Shown here piece by piece: positions 36,573-45,676 of a stretch of DNA of 64,000 nt (position 1 is the stretch's first letter; the number at the start of each line of letters is the position of its first letter). This DNA is from an uncultured Oscillibacter sp. (GTDB taxonomy: Bacteria; Bacillota; Clostridia; Oscillospirales; Oscillospiraceae). The position numbers and the translations under genes are program-made. The stretch is taken from NCBI GenBank assembly GCA_910584995.1, contig CAJUDW010000009.1:32136-96135 (forward strand), in the 5' to 3' direction. Under the pieces are notes generated by a model that was not told the DNA's origin, searched no databases, and saw only the letters and a program-made list of their open reading frames with translations.

Positions 36573-36995
36573 TTACGGCTCACTGCTGCTTTGTTCGCTG
36601 GATTTCAGCGCCCGCTGGACACGCTCCAGGAGATCATCCGGAACGAAAGGCTTCAAAACATAATCACATATCCCCAGCCTGATGCCCTCGATGACAAACT
36701 TCTTATCCTCCATGCCGGTCAGCATGATCACCGGAATATCGGCCCGGTCCTCCATGGCGCGGATCTCCTTTAAGGTCTCATAGCCGTCCTTGGGTATCAT
36801 ACGGATATCCAGCAGGATCAGATCAGGCTTTTCCTTTTCCAGATAGCGCAAAGCCCGCACCCCGGAATTTACCGTAACCACATCATAATACTCCTCCAGG
36901 GCGTCCGTGATCCGCAGTAAGATAATCGCCGCGTCATCTACCGCCAAAATAAGTTTTTTGTGGCTCCTTCTCTTTATTTGACCGTTTGCAATCAT
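36573..36995 (-). CDS. Response regulator receiver protein
   Basis: Receiver domain of 140 residues with short basic N-terminal extension. It has VDDAA (acid pair), phosphoacceptor Asp in ILLDIRMIPKDG, Thr in VIMLTGM and Lys in VLKPF. No output domain. ATG 36995 overlaps the kinase stop by four bases (ATGA) and is preceded by AAGGAGG, so it is tightly coupled to the kinase and probably its phosphorylation partner through the HPt domain. Confidence 0.93.
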   Translation of the reverse strand: MIANGQIKRRSHKKLILAVDDAAIILLRITDALEEYYDVVTVNSGVRALRYLEKEKPDLILLDIRMIPKDGYETLKEIRAMEDRADIPVIMLTGMEDKKFVIEGIRLGICDYVLKPFVPDDLLERVQRALKSSEQSSSEP

Positions 36996-39841
36996 TTCTT
37001 CCCGTCCTCCTTGTCCAACTCGCTCAAAAGCCGGTTCAGCAACGCCTCAGCGTTGTCATCCTCATACAGCTTCAGCTGCCCCTGTATTTCCACAAGCATA
37101 TCCGTCACGTCCTGGGGCAGCGCGTGGCGGAGAAGTTCCTCCACGATAGCGGCGCACTCCCGGGATCTGAAGTCCTCCAGCTGGTGCAGGGCCTCCCCTG
37201 CCTGCGCCTTCAGTTCATCAATAGGCAGGGCAGGCAGCTTCTCCTCCTGGGAACCGCTCTGGCGGCGCTGATCCAGAAATATGCCGATATGCATCAGGAG
37301 CGCCTCATAAGCCTCCAGCAGCGCAGGGAACTGCCGGGAGATAAACGCCGTGTCCCCTTGGGCGGCGGCGTTCTCCTGGGCCCGGGCCATGTTGGAAACA
37401 TCCATGGCTCCAATATTGGCCGAGGCACTTTTCAGGCCGTGGACCTCCACGCAGTAGCGTGAAATGTCCGAACCGGAAAGTTCCCGCAAGAGATCGGTCT
37501 TCCGCTGCCCATCCATATAGTAGAGTTCCAGCAGTTCGATAAACCCCGCCTCATCGCCGCAGTAACGCGACGCGGCGTCCATGTCAATACCTTCAATCCG
37601 GAACAAGACCGGCTCTTCAGGCTTCTCCGCCTCCCCGGCGGCCTTGGCCTGCCGGCGTCCCTCCGGGACCCAGCGGGCAAGAAGCTGGCCCAGTTCCTTC
37701 CTGTCCAGAGGCTTGGCGATAAAATCCTGAAAGCCCCGGTCCAAAAACCGCTCCCGCATCCCCGCCATGGCGTTGGCAGTCAAAGCGATAATCACCGGGG
37801 CGGCCCCGTTTTCGCCGCAGTCCCTGCGGATAATCTCCGCCGCCTCAATGCCGTCCATCACAGGCATCATGTGATCCATAAAAATGATGTCATACCGGTT
37901 TTCGCGCACCAGATCAATGGCTTCCTGCCCGCTTTCCGCCTCGGCGAGATCGAAAGCATAACTCTTTAAAAAGCCCCTGGCCACCCTGCGGTTGATCAAG
38001 TTGTCATCCACCACCAGCACCTTGACATCAGGGGCGGTGAAGGCCTCGGCGTACCCCATCTCCGCCGGGGAGATCTCCGGCATTTCCGCAATGGGGCGCA
38101 GGTCCACAATTTTCTGTGGGATGGTGATGGAGACCGTGGTCCCCTGGCCGTAAACGCTCTCCACCTTGATGGAACCACCCATCAGTTCCACCAGATGCTT
38201 CACGATTGCCAACCCCAGGCCGGTGCCCTCCACGCTCCGGTTCCGCTTGGCGTCCACCTGGCGGAAATCCTCGAAAATCTTTTCCAGATCCTCTTCCCGG
38301 ATACCGCAGCCAGTGTCCTCCACCCGGAAGGTCAGCAGTTCCTCGTCCTCCTGCCCGCCGGGCCCGCCGGTGACGGAGGCCCGTACATAGCCCTCCTTTG
38401 TGAACTTAATGGCGTTGTTGAGGATGTTAATCAAAATCTGCTTGATCCGTCCCTCGTCGCCGCTATAGCGGCAAGGGAGCGTATCGTCGCACTCGTATTT
38501 CAGGATCAGCCCCCGCTTGGAGGCGGCCATGTCCATCATACCCACTACCTCACCTACTACGGTCTTCAGGTAGTAGTCCGTGTACACCAACTCCATTTTG
38601 CCTGCCTCCACTTTGGACAGGTCCAAAATGTCGTTGATGATGGCCAGCAGGTTTTTGGCCGCAGACTGCACATCTTTAGCCTGGGCGTATATCCGCGCGT
38701 CCCCGCACTCCTCCATGATGATGTCATTCAGCCCGATGATGGCGTTCATGGGCGTGCGGATCTCATGGGACATGTTGGCCAGGAACTCGCTCTTGGCAAT
38801 GTTGGCCTTCTCCGCCTGCTGGCGCACCCGCTTGATCTCGTTGATGTAGGCCTTGATGTCCGTCATATCCAGGATCAGCATGACGCAGCCCTGTTTCCGG
38901 CCGTTTTCATCTGTGATCTGCTTACTGTGGCATTCGTAGTGCTGCCCGTTGATGGAAAAACTCCAGGGTATGCTCTCGTTGAGCATTTCCTCCCGGAAAT
39001 CCTCCAGAACCCGGATATCCTCCCCCAATTTGTGGGCAGGCAGGCTGGCGAAGATGTGGGCGGCGGCCCGGTTGTAGCTGATCAGCCTGTCGTGGTCGTC
39101 CAGGGCGATGACGCCGTCTCCCAGGCTCTCCAGCACCTTTTCCGCCGCCAGACGCCGGAAATCGTAGTTCCGCCGGCCCCAAACCACGATTACCACCAGG
39201 GACATGGAGATAGCCAGGGTCACTGGGGTCAGGTCAAACACCTTTGTAAATTTGCAGACATAGGCCACCAGCATGATGATGGGCATGGTGGAAATAAACA
39301 GAATCATTTTGTACTGGCGGTTAATCCTCCGATCCGATCGAAGGCGGATAGCCTGCACCAGGGTATGTATGCAGAGGACATAGGGGATGACGATGCGGGT
39401 CACCATAAAAATGGCGTACAGGGGGCCGTAGTCAATGCTGACGTAGCAGAAGCCGCTTTCTGTGGACAGCCACTGGAATTCCTGGTAAAACAGGCCGTTC
39501 CAGTTAAAGAACACCGTGGGCAGCACCAAAAAGTTGATGCCGCCAAGAAGGCCCAGCAGCTTTTTTGGGGGGACTGCGTAGCAGTAGGTATATGTGAACC
39601 AGCAGTAGCACAGGGGGACAAAGGCGGAGCCCACGTTTTCCACCGTTATCGCCGTTACGGCAGCCTCCACCGTAGGGGCGGTCACTTCCAGCAGGTAGCC
39701 GATATTCTGCACCAGCGAGCCGCACATGATGAAGATCAGCAGCTTCTGCTCCTGGGCCCCGTTCCCGTTGATCAGGAGGATAAACGCCACAAAGGTCAGG
39801 CAGATGCCGAAGCACGCCAGTGCAATTACAAAGTTCACCAT
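36992..39841 (-). CDS. Hybrid histidine kinase with 7TM sensor, receiver and HPt
   Basis: Membrane sensor kinase of 949 residues. Order: seven hydrophobic helices (about 1-215, N-terminal 7TM histidine-kinase domain), PAS (about 225-335), HisKA with phosphorylated His in NMSHEIRTPMNAIIG (about residue 357), HATPase (GLGLAIVKHLVELMGG), receiver with VDDN and Asp in IIFMDHMMP (about residue 654), and an HPt with His in EVHGLKSASANIG (about residue 801). This is a full four-step phosphorelay in one protein. Followed by receiver, CheX-like and CheY-like genes. Confidence 0.94.
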   Translation of the reverse strand: MVNFVIALACFGICLTFVAFILLINGNGAQEQKLLIFIMCGSLVQNIGYLLEVTAPTVEAAVTAITVENVGSAFVPLCYCWFTYTYCYAVPPKKLLGLLGGINFLVLPTVFFNWNGLFYQEFQWLSTESGFCYVSIDYGPLYAIFMVTRIVIPYVLCIHTLVQAIRLRSDRRINRQYKMILFISTMPIIMLVAYVCKFTKVFDLTPVTLAISMSLVVIVVWGRRNYDFRRLAAEKVLESLGDGVIALDDHDRLISYNRAAAHIFASLPAHKLGEDIRVLEDFREEMLNESIPWSFSINGQHYECHSKQITDENGRKQGCVMLILDMTDIKAYINEIKRVRQQAEKANIAKSEFLANMSHEIRTPMNAIIGLNDIIMEECGDARIYAQAKDVQSAAKNLLAIINDILDLSKVEAGKMELVYTDYYLKTVVGEVVGMMDMAASKRGLILKYECDDTLPCRYSGDEGRIKQILINILNNAIKFTKEGYVRASVTGGPGGQEDEELLTFRVEDTGCGIREEDLEKIFEDFRQVDAKRNRSVEGTGLGLAIVKHLVELMGGSIKVESVYGQGTTVSITIPQKIVDLRPIAEMPEISPAEMGYAEAFTAPDVKVLVVDDNLINRRVARGFLKSYAFDLAEAESGQEAIDLVRENRYDIIFMDHMMPVMDGIEAAEIIRRDCGENGAAPVIIALTANAMAGMRERFLDRGFQDFIAKPLDRKELGQLLARWVPEGRRQAKAAGEAEKPEEPVLFRIEGIDMDAASRYCGDEAGFIELLELYYMDGQRKTDLLRELSGSDISRYCVEVHGLKSASANIGAMDVSNMARAQENAAAQGDTAFISRQFPALLEAYEALLMHIGIFLDQRRQSGSQEEKLPALPIDELKAQAGEALHQLEDFRSRECAAIVEELLRHALPQDVTDMLVEIQGQLKLYEDDNAEALLNRLLSELDKEDGKK

Positions 39842-39911
39842 TTCCGTTCACCTGTCCGTGTTCTCTATATTCATGCCGGGACAAAGAGCGCAGCAATTTT
39901 AGACAATTATA

Positions 39912-39940
39912 ACAATAGTATATTTTTTCCGCAATGTCAA
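39912..39940 (-). promoter_or_regulatory. Promoter of the hybrid kinase operon
   Basis: Minus strand TTGACA (39940-39935), 17 bases, TATTGT (39917-39912). A perfect TATAAT also occurs at 39911-39906 but has no good -35 partner. Start near 39905, about 60 bases before the kinase ATG. Confidence 0.78.
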
Positions 39941-39977
39941 GAATAACCACCGGCCTTCCCGGCCGCCAAAATTTTTC

Positions 39978-40006
39978 TTGACAACCATCCCGGCGGCGTG
40001 TAAAAT
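39978..40006 (+). promoter_or_regulatory. Promoter of the fatty-acid synthesis operon
   Basis: Perfect TTGACA (39978-39983), 17-base spacer, TAAAAT (40001-40006). Start near 40013. The twin palindrome at 40017-40042 lies directly downstream, at about +5 to +30. Confidence 0.9.
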
Positions 40007-40016
40007 GCATCCATAG

Positions 40017-40042
40017 TTTTAGCTAAAATATTTTAGCTAAAT
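40017..40042 (+). promoter_or_regulatory. Twin palindromic operator (probable FabT-like site)
   Basis: Two copies of TTTTAGCTAAAA/T (40017-40028, a perfect 12-base palindrome, and 40031-40042), centres 14 bases apart, just after the transcription start. AT-rich twin dyads at this place in fatty-acid operons are operators of MarR-type FabT repressors, and such a regulator is encoded at the operon end (50255-50716). A bound repressor would block elongation or open-complex formation. The regulator assignment is inference. Confidence 0.7.
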
Positions 40043-40075
40043 TAAATGAATTATTGAAATCAAAGGAGAATTATC

Positions 40076-40312
40076 ATGGATTTTGAGAAAGTACGCCGCG
40101 TGATTGCTGAGACCCTGACCTGTGACATTGAAAAAGTGACGGATGAGGCGCTGCTTGTAGACGACCTGGGCACCGATTCCCTGGCCCTGGTGGAACTGGC
40201 CATGGCCATTGAAGAGGCTACCGGCGTCACGGTGGAAGACGAGGCGCTGCCCTCCCTGAAAACCGTGGGGGATGTAAAGGCATATCTGACTTCCCGCGGG
40301 GCCCAGGCCTGA
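40076..40312 (+). CDS. acpP: Acyl carrier protein
   Basis: 78 residues, acidic and helical. The phosphopantetheine Ser35 is in GTDSLALVEL. It carries the growing acyl chain for every Fab enzyme encoded downstream. ATG 40076 follows CAAAGGAG. First gene of the operon, so it is also the first to respond to the operator at 40017-40042. Confidence 0.97.
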   Translation: MDFEKVRRVIAETLTCDIEKVTDEALLVDDLGTDSLALVELAMAIEEATGVTVEDEALPSLKTVGDVKAYLTSRGAQA

Positions 40313-40328
40313 GAGGATCGGGACCCAT

Positions 40329-40736
40329 ATGACCAATCCGGAACTTTTTGAAATCATGGACCGCTTCGAGCGGGGCTCCCTGGGGGCCCTGAAGCTGTCG
40401 GGGCCGGGCTTTTCCCTGGAACTGGGCCGGGCTGCCGGGACGGCCGTGGCCCCCGCCCCCCTGCCGCCGGTCCCTGCGCCGCCCCCGGCCCGGGAGACGG
40501 AGGCTGTCTGCGCCCCTCTGGTTGGGACCTTCTATGCCAAGCCCGGGCCGGAGCAGCCCCCCTTTGTCTCCGCCGGCTCCCGGGTATCCAAGGGGCAGAC
40601 GCTGTGCCTCCTGGAGGCTATGAAGATGATGAGCGAGGTGCCGGCCCCCTGCGACTGCGTGATTGAAGAGGTCCTAAAGGCTGACGGCCAGCTGGTATCC
40701 TTCGGAGAGCCCCTCTTCCGGTACACCCCATGCTGA
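40329..40736 (+). CDS. accB: Acetyl-CoA carboxylase biotin carboxyl carrier protein
   Basis: 135 residues. The C-terminal biotinyl domain has LLEAMKMMSEV with the biotinylated Lys near residue 99; before it are a short helix and a Pro/Ala-rich linker (about 40-58). It carries CO2 from AccC to the AccD/AccA transferase. Its stop overlaps the start of accC by seven bases. Confidence 0.97.
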   Translation: MTNPELFEIMDRFERGSLGALKLSGPGFSLELGRAAGTAVAPAPLPPVPAPPPARETEAVCAPLVGTFYAKPGPEQPPFVSAGSRVSKGQTLCLLEAMKMMSEVPAPCDCVIEEVLKADGQLVSFGEPLFRYTPC

Positions 40737-42118
40737 GGCGTGTCCTGATCGCCAACCGGGGGGAAATCGCCCTGCGCATCCTCCGGGCCTGCCGGGAGGC
40801 GGGAGTGGAGACCGTGGCCGCCTATTCCCAGGCGGATCGGGACGCCATCCACGTCCAGCTGGCAGGGCAGTCCGTATGCGTAGGCCCTGCCCGGGCCGGG
40901 GACAGCTACTTAAACCAGGATGCCCTTCTGACCGCCGCCCTGGCTACCGGCTGCGACGGCGTCCACCCCGGCTACGGCTTCCTCTCCGAAAACGGGGATT
41001 TTGCCGACGCCTGCGCCCGGGCGGGTCTGGCCTTTATCGGCCCTCCCGGTGAGGTCATCCGCCGGGCAGGCTCCAAGTCCGCCGCCAGGACGCTAATGCG
41101 CCAGGCAGGCGTCCCCGTCACGCCGGGATCCGACGGCCCCGTCCGTAGCCCGGAGGAGGCCCTGGAGGCGGCGGAGCGGATCGGCTACCCGGTGCTGCTG
41201 AAGGCCTCCGCAGGGGGCGGCGGCCGGGGCATCCGCCGCTGTGACCGGCCCACGGAACTGTCCGCCGCCCTGGAGGAGGCCAGGGCCGAGGCCCTGGCCT
41301 GCTTCGGAGACGGCGAGATGTACCTGGAAAAACTGATCCTCCACCCCCGGCACATCGAAGTGCAGATCCTGGCGGATCGGCAGGGAAACACCGTACACCT
41401 GGGGGAGCGGGACTGCTCCCTCCAGCGGCGCAGGCAGAAGCTGGTGGAGGAGACCCCTGCCTGGGGGCTCCCCCCGGCCCTGCGGGCGGCCTTGGGAGAA
41501 ACTGCCGTCCGGGCGGCGAAGGCCATAGGCTACGAGAGCGCCGGGACAGTGGAATTCCTTTTGGACCCGGAGGGGGAGCATTTCTATTTTATGGAGATGA
41601 ACACCCGCATCCAGGTGGAGCACGGCATCACGGAACTGGTGACCGGCGTGGATCTGATCCGCCAGCAGCTGCGGATTGCCTCTGGCCTCCCCCTGGACTT
41701 CACCCAGGAGGACGTCCGCTGCTCCGGCCACGCCATTGAGTGCCGGATCAACGCCGAGAATCCCCAGCAGGGTTTCCGGCCCTGCCCCGGGGAGGTAAAA
41801 TTCCTCCATCTTCCCGGCGGGCCCGGGGTACGGGTGGACACCGGCCTCTACAGCGGCTGCGCCATGTCCCCCTATTACGACTCCCTGGCCGCCAAGATTA
41901 TGGTCCACGCCCCTACCCGGCTGGAGGCCATCCGGAAAATGCGCCGCTGCCTGGAGGAATTTACCCTGGAGGGCTTCCCCACCAGCGGGGAACTCTGCTA
42001 CCAGCTGATGCATCACGCCGCCTTCGTCCGGGGTGGATACGCCGCGGACTGCCTGGATATCTATCTGCCGGAACTGCTGGAATTTTCCCGCCGTCTGGCT
42101 GAAAGCGAGGAAACATGA
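40730..42118 (+). CDS. accC: Acetyl-CoA carboxylase, biotin carboxylase subunit
   Basis: ATP-grasp enzyme that carboxylates biotin on AccB. 462 residues, slightly longer than the usual 450. Start MLRRVLIANRGEIALRI is typical; the ATP-binding Gly-rich loop reads KASAGGGGRGIR, metal ligands lie in FYFMEMNTRIQVEHG, and RINAENP is conserved. Overlaps accD by four bases (ATGA). Confidence 0.97.
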   Translation: MLRRVLIANRGEIALRILRACREAGVETVAAYSQADRDAIHVQLAGQSVCVGPARAGDSYLNQDALLTAALATGCDGVHPGYGFLSENGDFADACARAGLAFIGPPGEVIRRAGSKSAARTLMRQAGVPVTPGSDGPVRSPEEALEAAERIGYPVLLKASAGGGGRGIRRCDRPTELSAALEEARAEALACFGDGEMYLEKLILHPRHIEVQILADRQGNTVHLGERDCSLQRRRQKLVEETPAWGLPPALRAALGETAVRAAKAIGYESAGTVEFLLDPEGEHFYFMEMNTRIQVEHGITELVTGVDLIRQQLRIASGLPLDFTQEDVRCSGHAIECRINAENPQQGFRPCPGEVKFLHLPGGPGVRVDTGLYSGCAMSPYYDSLAAKIMVHAPTRLEAIRKMRRCLEEFTLEGFPTSGELCYQLMHHAAFVRGGYAADCLDIYLPELLEFSRRLAESEET

Positions 42119-42969
42119 GCGGTATTTTTGCCGGACGCCGCGCCCGGCTTTTGGCCATGAAGGCCCTGCGGGAACGCTACGTCCCGGCAGGGGAGGCCGC
42201 CGCCTGCCCCGGCTGCGGGCAGGACATCAGCCGCAGGGATCTGGGGCGGACCCTCTTTGTCTGCCCCCAGTGCGGCTTCCACTTCCCTATCGGCGCCTAC
42301 TACCGCCTGAGCGTCACCTTGGATCACGGCTCCTTCCGGGAACTGTTCCCCAAAATCACCGCCCAGGATCCCCTCTCCTTCCCCGGCTACCGAGAAAAGC
42401 TGGAGGCCGCCCGCCGCAAAACCGGCCTGAACGAAGCCGCCGTCTCCGCTGTGGGGACTATCGACGGGCGCCGCTGCGTGGCAGGCGTGCTGGACAGCCG
42501 CTTCCTGCTTGGCTCCATGAGCGCCGCCGTGGGGGAAAAGCTGGCGCTGACCATTGAATTTGCCCGGAAGAGCCGCCTGCCCCTGATCCTGTTCTCCGCC
42601 AGCGGCGGGGCCCGGATGCAGGAGGGCATCCTCTCCCTGATGCAGATGGCGAAAACCAGCGCCGCCCTGGCCCGGTTCGGCCAGAAGGGCCTGCCCTATA
42701 TCTCCGTACTCACCGACCCCACCACCGGCGGCGTTACCGCCAGCTTCGCCTCCCTGGGGGATATCATCCTGGCGGAGCCGGGAGCCCTTATCGGCTTCGC
42801 CGGGCCCCGGGTAATCCAGCAAACCATCGGCGAGACGCTGCCGGAGGGGTTCCAGCGGGCGGAATTCCAAATGGAACACGGTTTCGTGGACGCGGTGGTC
42901 CCCCGGGACCAAATGCGGGAGACCCTCTCCCGCCTGCTGCGCCTCCATGGGAAAGGAGGCCCGGGATGA
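42115..42969 (+). CDS. accD: Acetyl-CoA carboxylase carboxyltransferase beta
   Basis: 284 residues. A four-Cys zinc finger opens the protein (CPGCGQDI and CPQCGFHF, residues about 28-51), followed by the crotonase-like transferase domain with SASGGARMQEG and PTTGGVTASFA. Works with AccA to pass the carboxyl group to acetyl-CoA. Starts within the accC stop and overlaps accA by four bases (ATGA). Confidence 0.97.
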   Translation: MSGIFAGRRARLLAMKALRERYVPAGEAAACPGCGQDISRRDLGRTLFVCPQCGFHFPIGAYYRLSVTLDHGSFRELFPKITAQDPLSFPGYREKLEAARRKTGLNEAAVSAVGTIDGRRCVAGVLDSRFLLGSMSAAVGEKLALTIEFARKSRLPLILFSASGGARMQEGILSLMQMAKTSAALARFGQKGLPYISVLTDPTTGGVTASFASLGDIILAEPGALIGFAGPRVIQQTIGETLPEGFQRAEFQMEHGFVDAVVPRDQMRETLSRLLRLHGKGGPG

Positions 42970-43787
42970 ACGAATCCCTCACTGCCGCCCAGCGGGTGGC
43001 CATTGCCCGGGATCCCGGGCGGCCCAATATCTGCGACTACATCTCCGCCCTGTTTACGGACTTTTTCCAGCAGAGGGGCGACCGGCTCTGTGGGGAGGAT
43101 GCCTCCATTTTAGGCGGCGTGGCCCTCTACCGTGGCCGCCCTGTTACCGTTATCGGCACCCGGAAGGGAAAAGATCTGGAGGAAAACCTCCTCTGCCGCT
43201 TTGGCATGCCCAACCCGGAGGGGTACCGGAAGGCCCTGCGGCTGATGAAACAGGCGGAGAAATTCCGCCGCCCCGTGATTACTTTCATCGACACCGGCGG
43301 GGCCTACCCCGGCCTGGAGGCGGAGGAGCGGGGCCAGGGGGAGGCCATCGCCCGGAACCTGCTGGAGATGAGCCGCCTGACGGTGCCGGTAATCGCCGTG
43401 GTTACCGGGGAAGCCAACAGCGGCGGGGCCCTGGCCCTGGCGGTGGCTGACCGGGTACTCATGCTGGAAAACGCCGTCTACGCCATCCTCTCCCCCGAGG
43501 GGTTCGCCTCCATCCTGTGGAAGGACGCCAAGCGCAGCGAAGAGGCCTGTGAACTGATGAAACTGACGGCGGCGGATCTCAAGGCGCTGGGCGTGGTGGA
43601 TGAAATCATCCTGGAGCCCGGCGGCGGGGCCCACCTGGCCCAGGCCATTGCCCTGCGGCAGGTGGACGAGGCCCTGGGCCGCCATCTTGCCCAGCTTTCC
43701 CGGGAAAACCCCGCCTCCCTCCCGGACCGGCGGTACCAAAAATTCAGACGCATGGGGGCTGCCGCCCCCCGGAAGGAGCAGCCATGA
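42966..43787 (+). CDS. accA: Acetyl-CoA carboxylase carboxyltransferase alpha
   Basis: 273 residues. Crotonase-like fold with TFIDTGGAYPGLEAEERGQGEAIA and TGEANSGGALALAVAD, the oxyanion-hole phrases of AccA. It is shorter than the E. coli protein (319) because the N-terminal extension is reduced. ATGA overlaps link it to accD before and fabH after. Confidence 0.97.
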   Translation: MNESLTAAQRVAIARDPGRPNICDYISALFTDFFQQRGDRLCGEDASILGGVALYRGRPVTVIGTRKGKDLEENLLCRFGMPNPEGYRKALRLMKQAEKFRRPVITFIDTGGAYPGLEAEERGQGEAIARNLLEMSRLTVPVIAVVTGEANSGGALALAVADRVLMLENAVYAILSPEGFASILWKDAKRSEEACELMKLTAADLKALGVVDEIILEPGGGAHLAQAIALRQVDEALGRHLAQLSRENPASLPDRRYQKFRRMGAAAPRKEQP

Positions 43788-44725
43788 ACGGGATTAAAAT
43801 ACGGGGCACCGGCCGCGCCCTGCCGGAGCATGTCCTCACAAACGGGGATCTGACCCGCATGGTGGATACCAGCGAGGCATGGATCGCCAGCCGCACCGGC
43901 ATCCTGGAACGGCACATCCGCACCGGGGAGACCCACGCCTCCCTCTGCCGGGACGCCGCCCGTTCCGCCCTGGAACGGGCGGGGGTTGCCCCGGAGGAGA
44001 TTGGGGTGTGCGTGGTGGCTACTGTCACCCCGGACACCCGGGTCCCCAGCGCAGCCTGCACCCTGCAAAAGGCCCTGGGCCTCTCTTACGACACCCTCTG
44101 CTTCGACCTGAATGCCGCCTGCACCGGCTTCCTGTACGCCCTTCACACCACGGAATGCCTGCTGGCCGCCGCGCCGAAAAAATTCGGCCTGGTTGTCGGC
44201 TGCGACCTTTGCAGCCGCCTGGTGGACTGGACTGACCGAAACACCTGTATCCTCTTCGGGGACGGCGCCGGGGCGGCGGTGGTGGAGTGGCGGGCGGAGT
44301 GGCCCTCCGCCGGGGCGGTGCTGGGCTGCGCCGGAAACGACGAACTGCTGCGCTGCCCCGCGCCGCCGGAGGAGGGGTATCTCACCATGGAAGGCCAGAA
44401 GGTATTCAAATTCGCCCTGGCGGCAGTGCCCTGGTGCATTGACCGGGTCCTGGAGCGGCACGGCATCACTGCCGGGGACGTGGACTTCTTCGTCTTCCAC
44501 CAGGCCAACGCCCGCATCATTGATCTGGCCGCAAAAAAGTACCGGATACCACCGGAAAAATACTATAAAAACATCCAGCGCTGCGGAAATACCTCCGCCG
44601 CCAGCATCCCCATCGTGCTAAGCGAACTGGCAGACGCAGACCGCCTGCCCCGCGGCAGCAAAACGCTGCTGGTAGGCTTCGGCGGCGGGCTGACCTGGGG
44701 CGGCGCGCTGGTGGAAATGGCATAG
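43784..44725 (+). CDS. fabH: 3-oxoacyl-ACP synthase III
   Basis: Condenses acetyl-CoA (or a branched starter) with malonyl-ACP to begin chains. 313 residues. Catalytic Cys in LNAACTGFLYAL (near residue 112), His in FVFHQANARII and Asn in GNTSAASIP form the triad. Starts by ATGA overlap with accA; a nine-base gap precedes fabK. Confidence 0.97.
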   Translation: MNGIKIRGTGRALPEHVLTNGDLTRMVDTSEAWIASRTGILERHIRTGETHASLCRDAARSALERAGVAPEEIGVCVVATVTPDTRVPSAACTLQKALGLSYDTLCFDLNAACTGFLYALHTTECLLAAAPKKFGLVVGCDLCSRLVDWTDRNTCILFGDGAGAAVVEWRAEWPSAGAVLGCAGNDELLRCPAPPEEGYLTMEGQKVFKFALAAVPWCIDRVLERHGITAGDVDFFVFHQANARIIDLAAKKYRIPPEKYYKNIQRCGNTSAASIPIVLSELADADRLPRGSKTLLVGFGGGLTWGGALVEMA

Positions 44726-44734
44726 GAGGAACCC

Positions 44735-45676
44735 ATGAAACGACTAAACGAACTGATGGGGACGGAACTCCCCATCATACAGGGGGGCATGGCCAACATC
44801 ACAGGCGGCGTTTTTGCCGCCGCCTGCTCCAACGCAGGGGCCTTGGGGGTCATCGCCACCGGCGGTATGCGGGCAGCAGAGGAACTCCGGGAACAGATCC
44901 ACCTCTGCCGGGAGCGAACGGATAAGCCCTTCGGCGTCAATTTGATGCTGATGAACCCCGCCGCGGAAGAGATGGCCCGGATCATTATCAAAGAAAAGGT
45001 CCCCGTCGTCACCACCGGAGCGGGAAATCCCGGCCGCTACATCCCCGCCTGGAAGGATGCGGGCGTGAAAGTCATCCCCGTTGTGGCGGCGGCCATTCTC
45101 GCCAAGCGCCTGGAACGGGCCGGGGCGGACGCCGTCATCGCCGAGGGCACCGAGTCCGGCGGACATGTGGGGGAAATGACCACCATGGCCTTAGTCCCCC
45201 AGGTAGCGGACGCGGTATCCGTGCCGGTGATTGCCGCAGGCGGCATTGCCGGTGGGCGGCAGATGGCGGCAGCCTTCGCCCTGGGCGCCTGCGGCGTCCA
45301 GGTGGGCACCTGCCTGCTGGTAAGCGAGGAGTGCCCCATCCACGACAACTACAAACAGGCCCTGCTGCGGGCAAAGGACAGCGACACCACCGTCACGGGA
45401 CGCTCTATCGGCGGCCCCGTGCGGGTGCTGAAAAACAGGATGGCCCGGGAGTACCTGGCCCTGGAAAAGCGGGGCGCAACCCTGGAGGAACTGGAAACCG
45501 TCACCTTGGGCGGCCTCCGGCGGGCCGTGCTGGAGGGAGACATGGAGACCGGCAGCGTCATGTGCGGCCAGGTAGCCGGGATGCTCCGGGAGATCCGCCC
45601 GGTCAGGGAGATTTTGTGGGAACTCTACAACCAGGGGACCGCCGTACTGGAGGCGGCGGGACGGCAATGGCAGTGA
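44735..45676 (+). CDS. fabK: Enoyl-ACP reductase II (FabK)
   Basis: FMN-dependent enoyl-ACP reductase, the enzyme used by many Clostridia instead of FabI. 313 residues, TIM barrel. FMN-binding phrases: PIIQGGMANITGG, GVNLML, EGTESGGHVG and VIAAGGIAGGRQ. Good GAGGAAC site before the ATG. The next flavoprotein gene overlaps its end by ten bases and is a distant paralogue. Confidence 0.95.
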   Translation: MKRLNELMGTELPIIQGGMANITGGVFAAACSNAGALGVIATGGMRAAEELREQIHLCRERTDKPFGVNLMLMNPAAEEMARIIIKEKVPVVTTGAGNPGRYIPAWKDAGVKVIPVVAAAILAKRLERAGADAVIAEGTESGGHVGEMTTMALVPQVADAVSVPVIAAGGIAGGRQMAAAFALGACGVQVGTCLLVSEECPIHDNYKQALLRAKDSDTTVTGRSIGGPVRVLKNRMAREYLALEKRGATLEELETVTLGGLRRAVLEGDMETGSVMCGQVAGMLREIRPVREILWELYNQGTAVLEAAGRQWQ

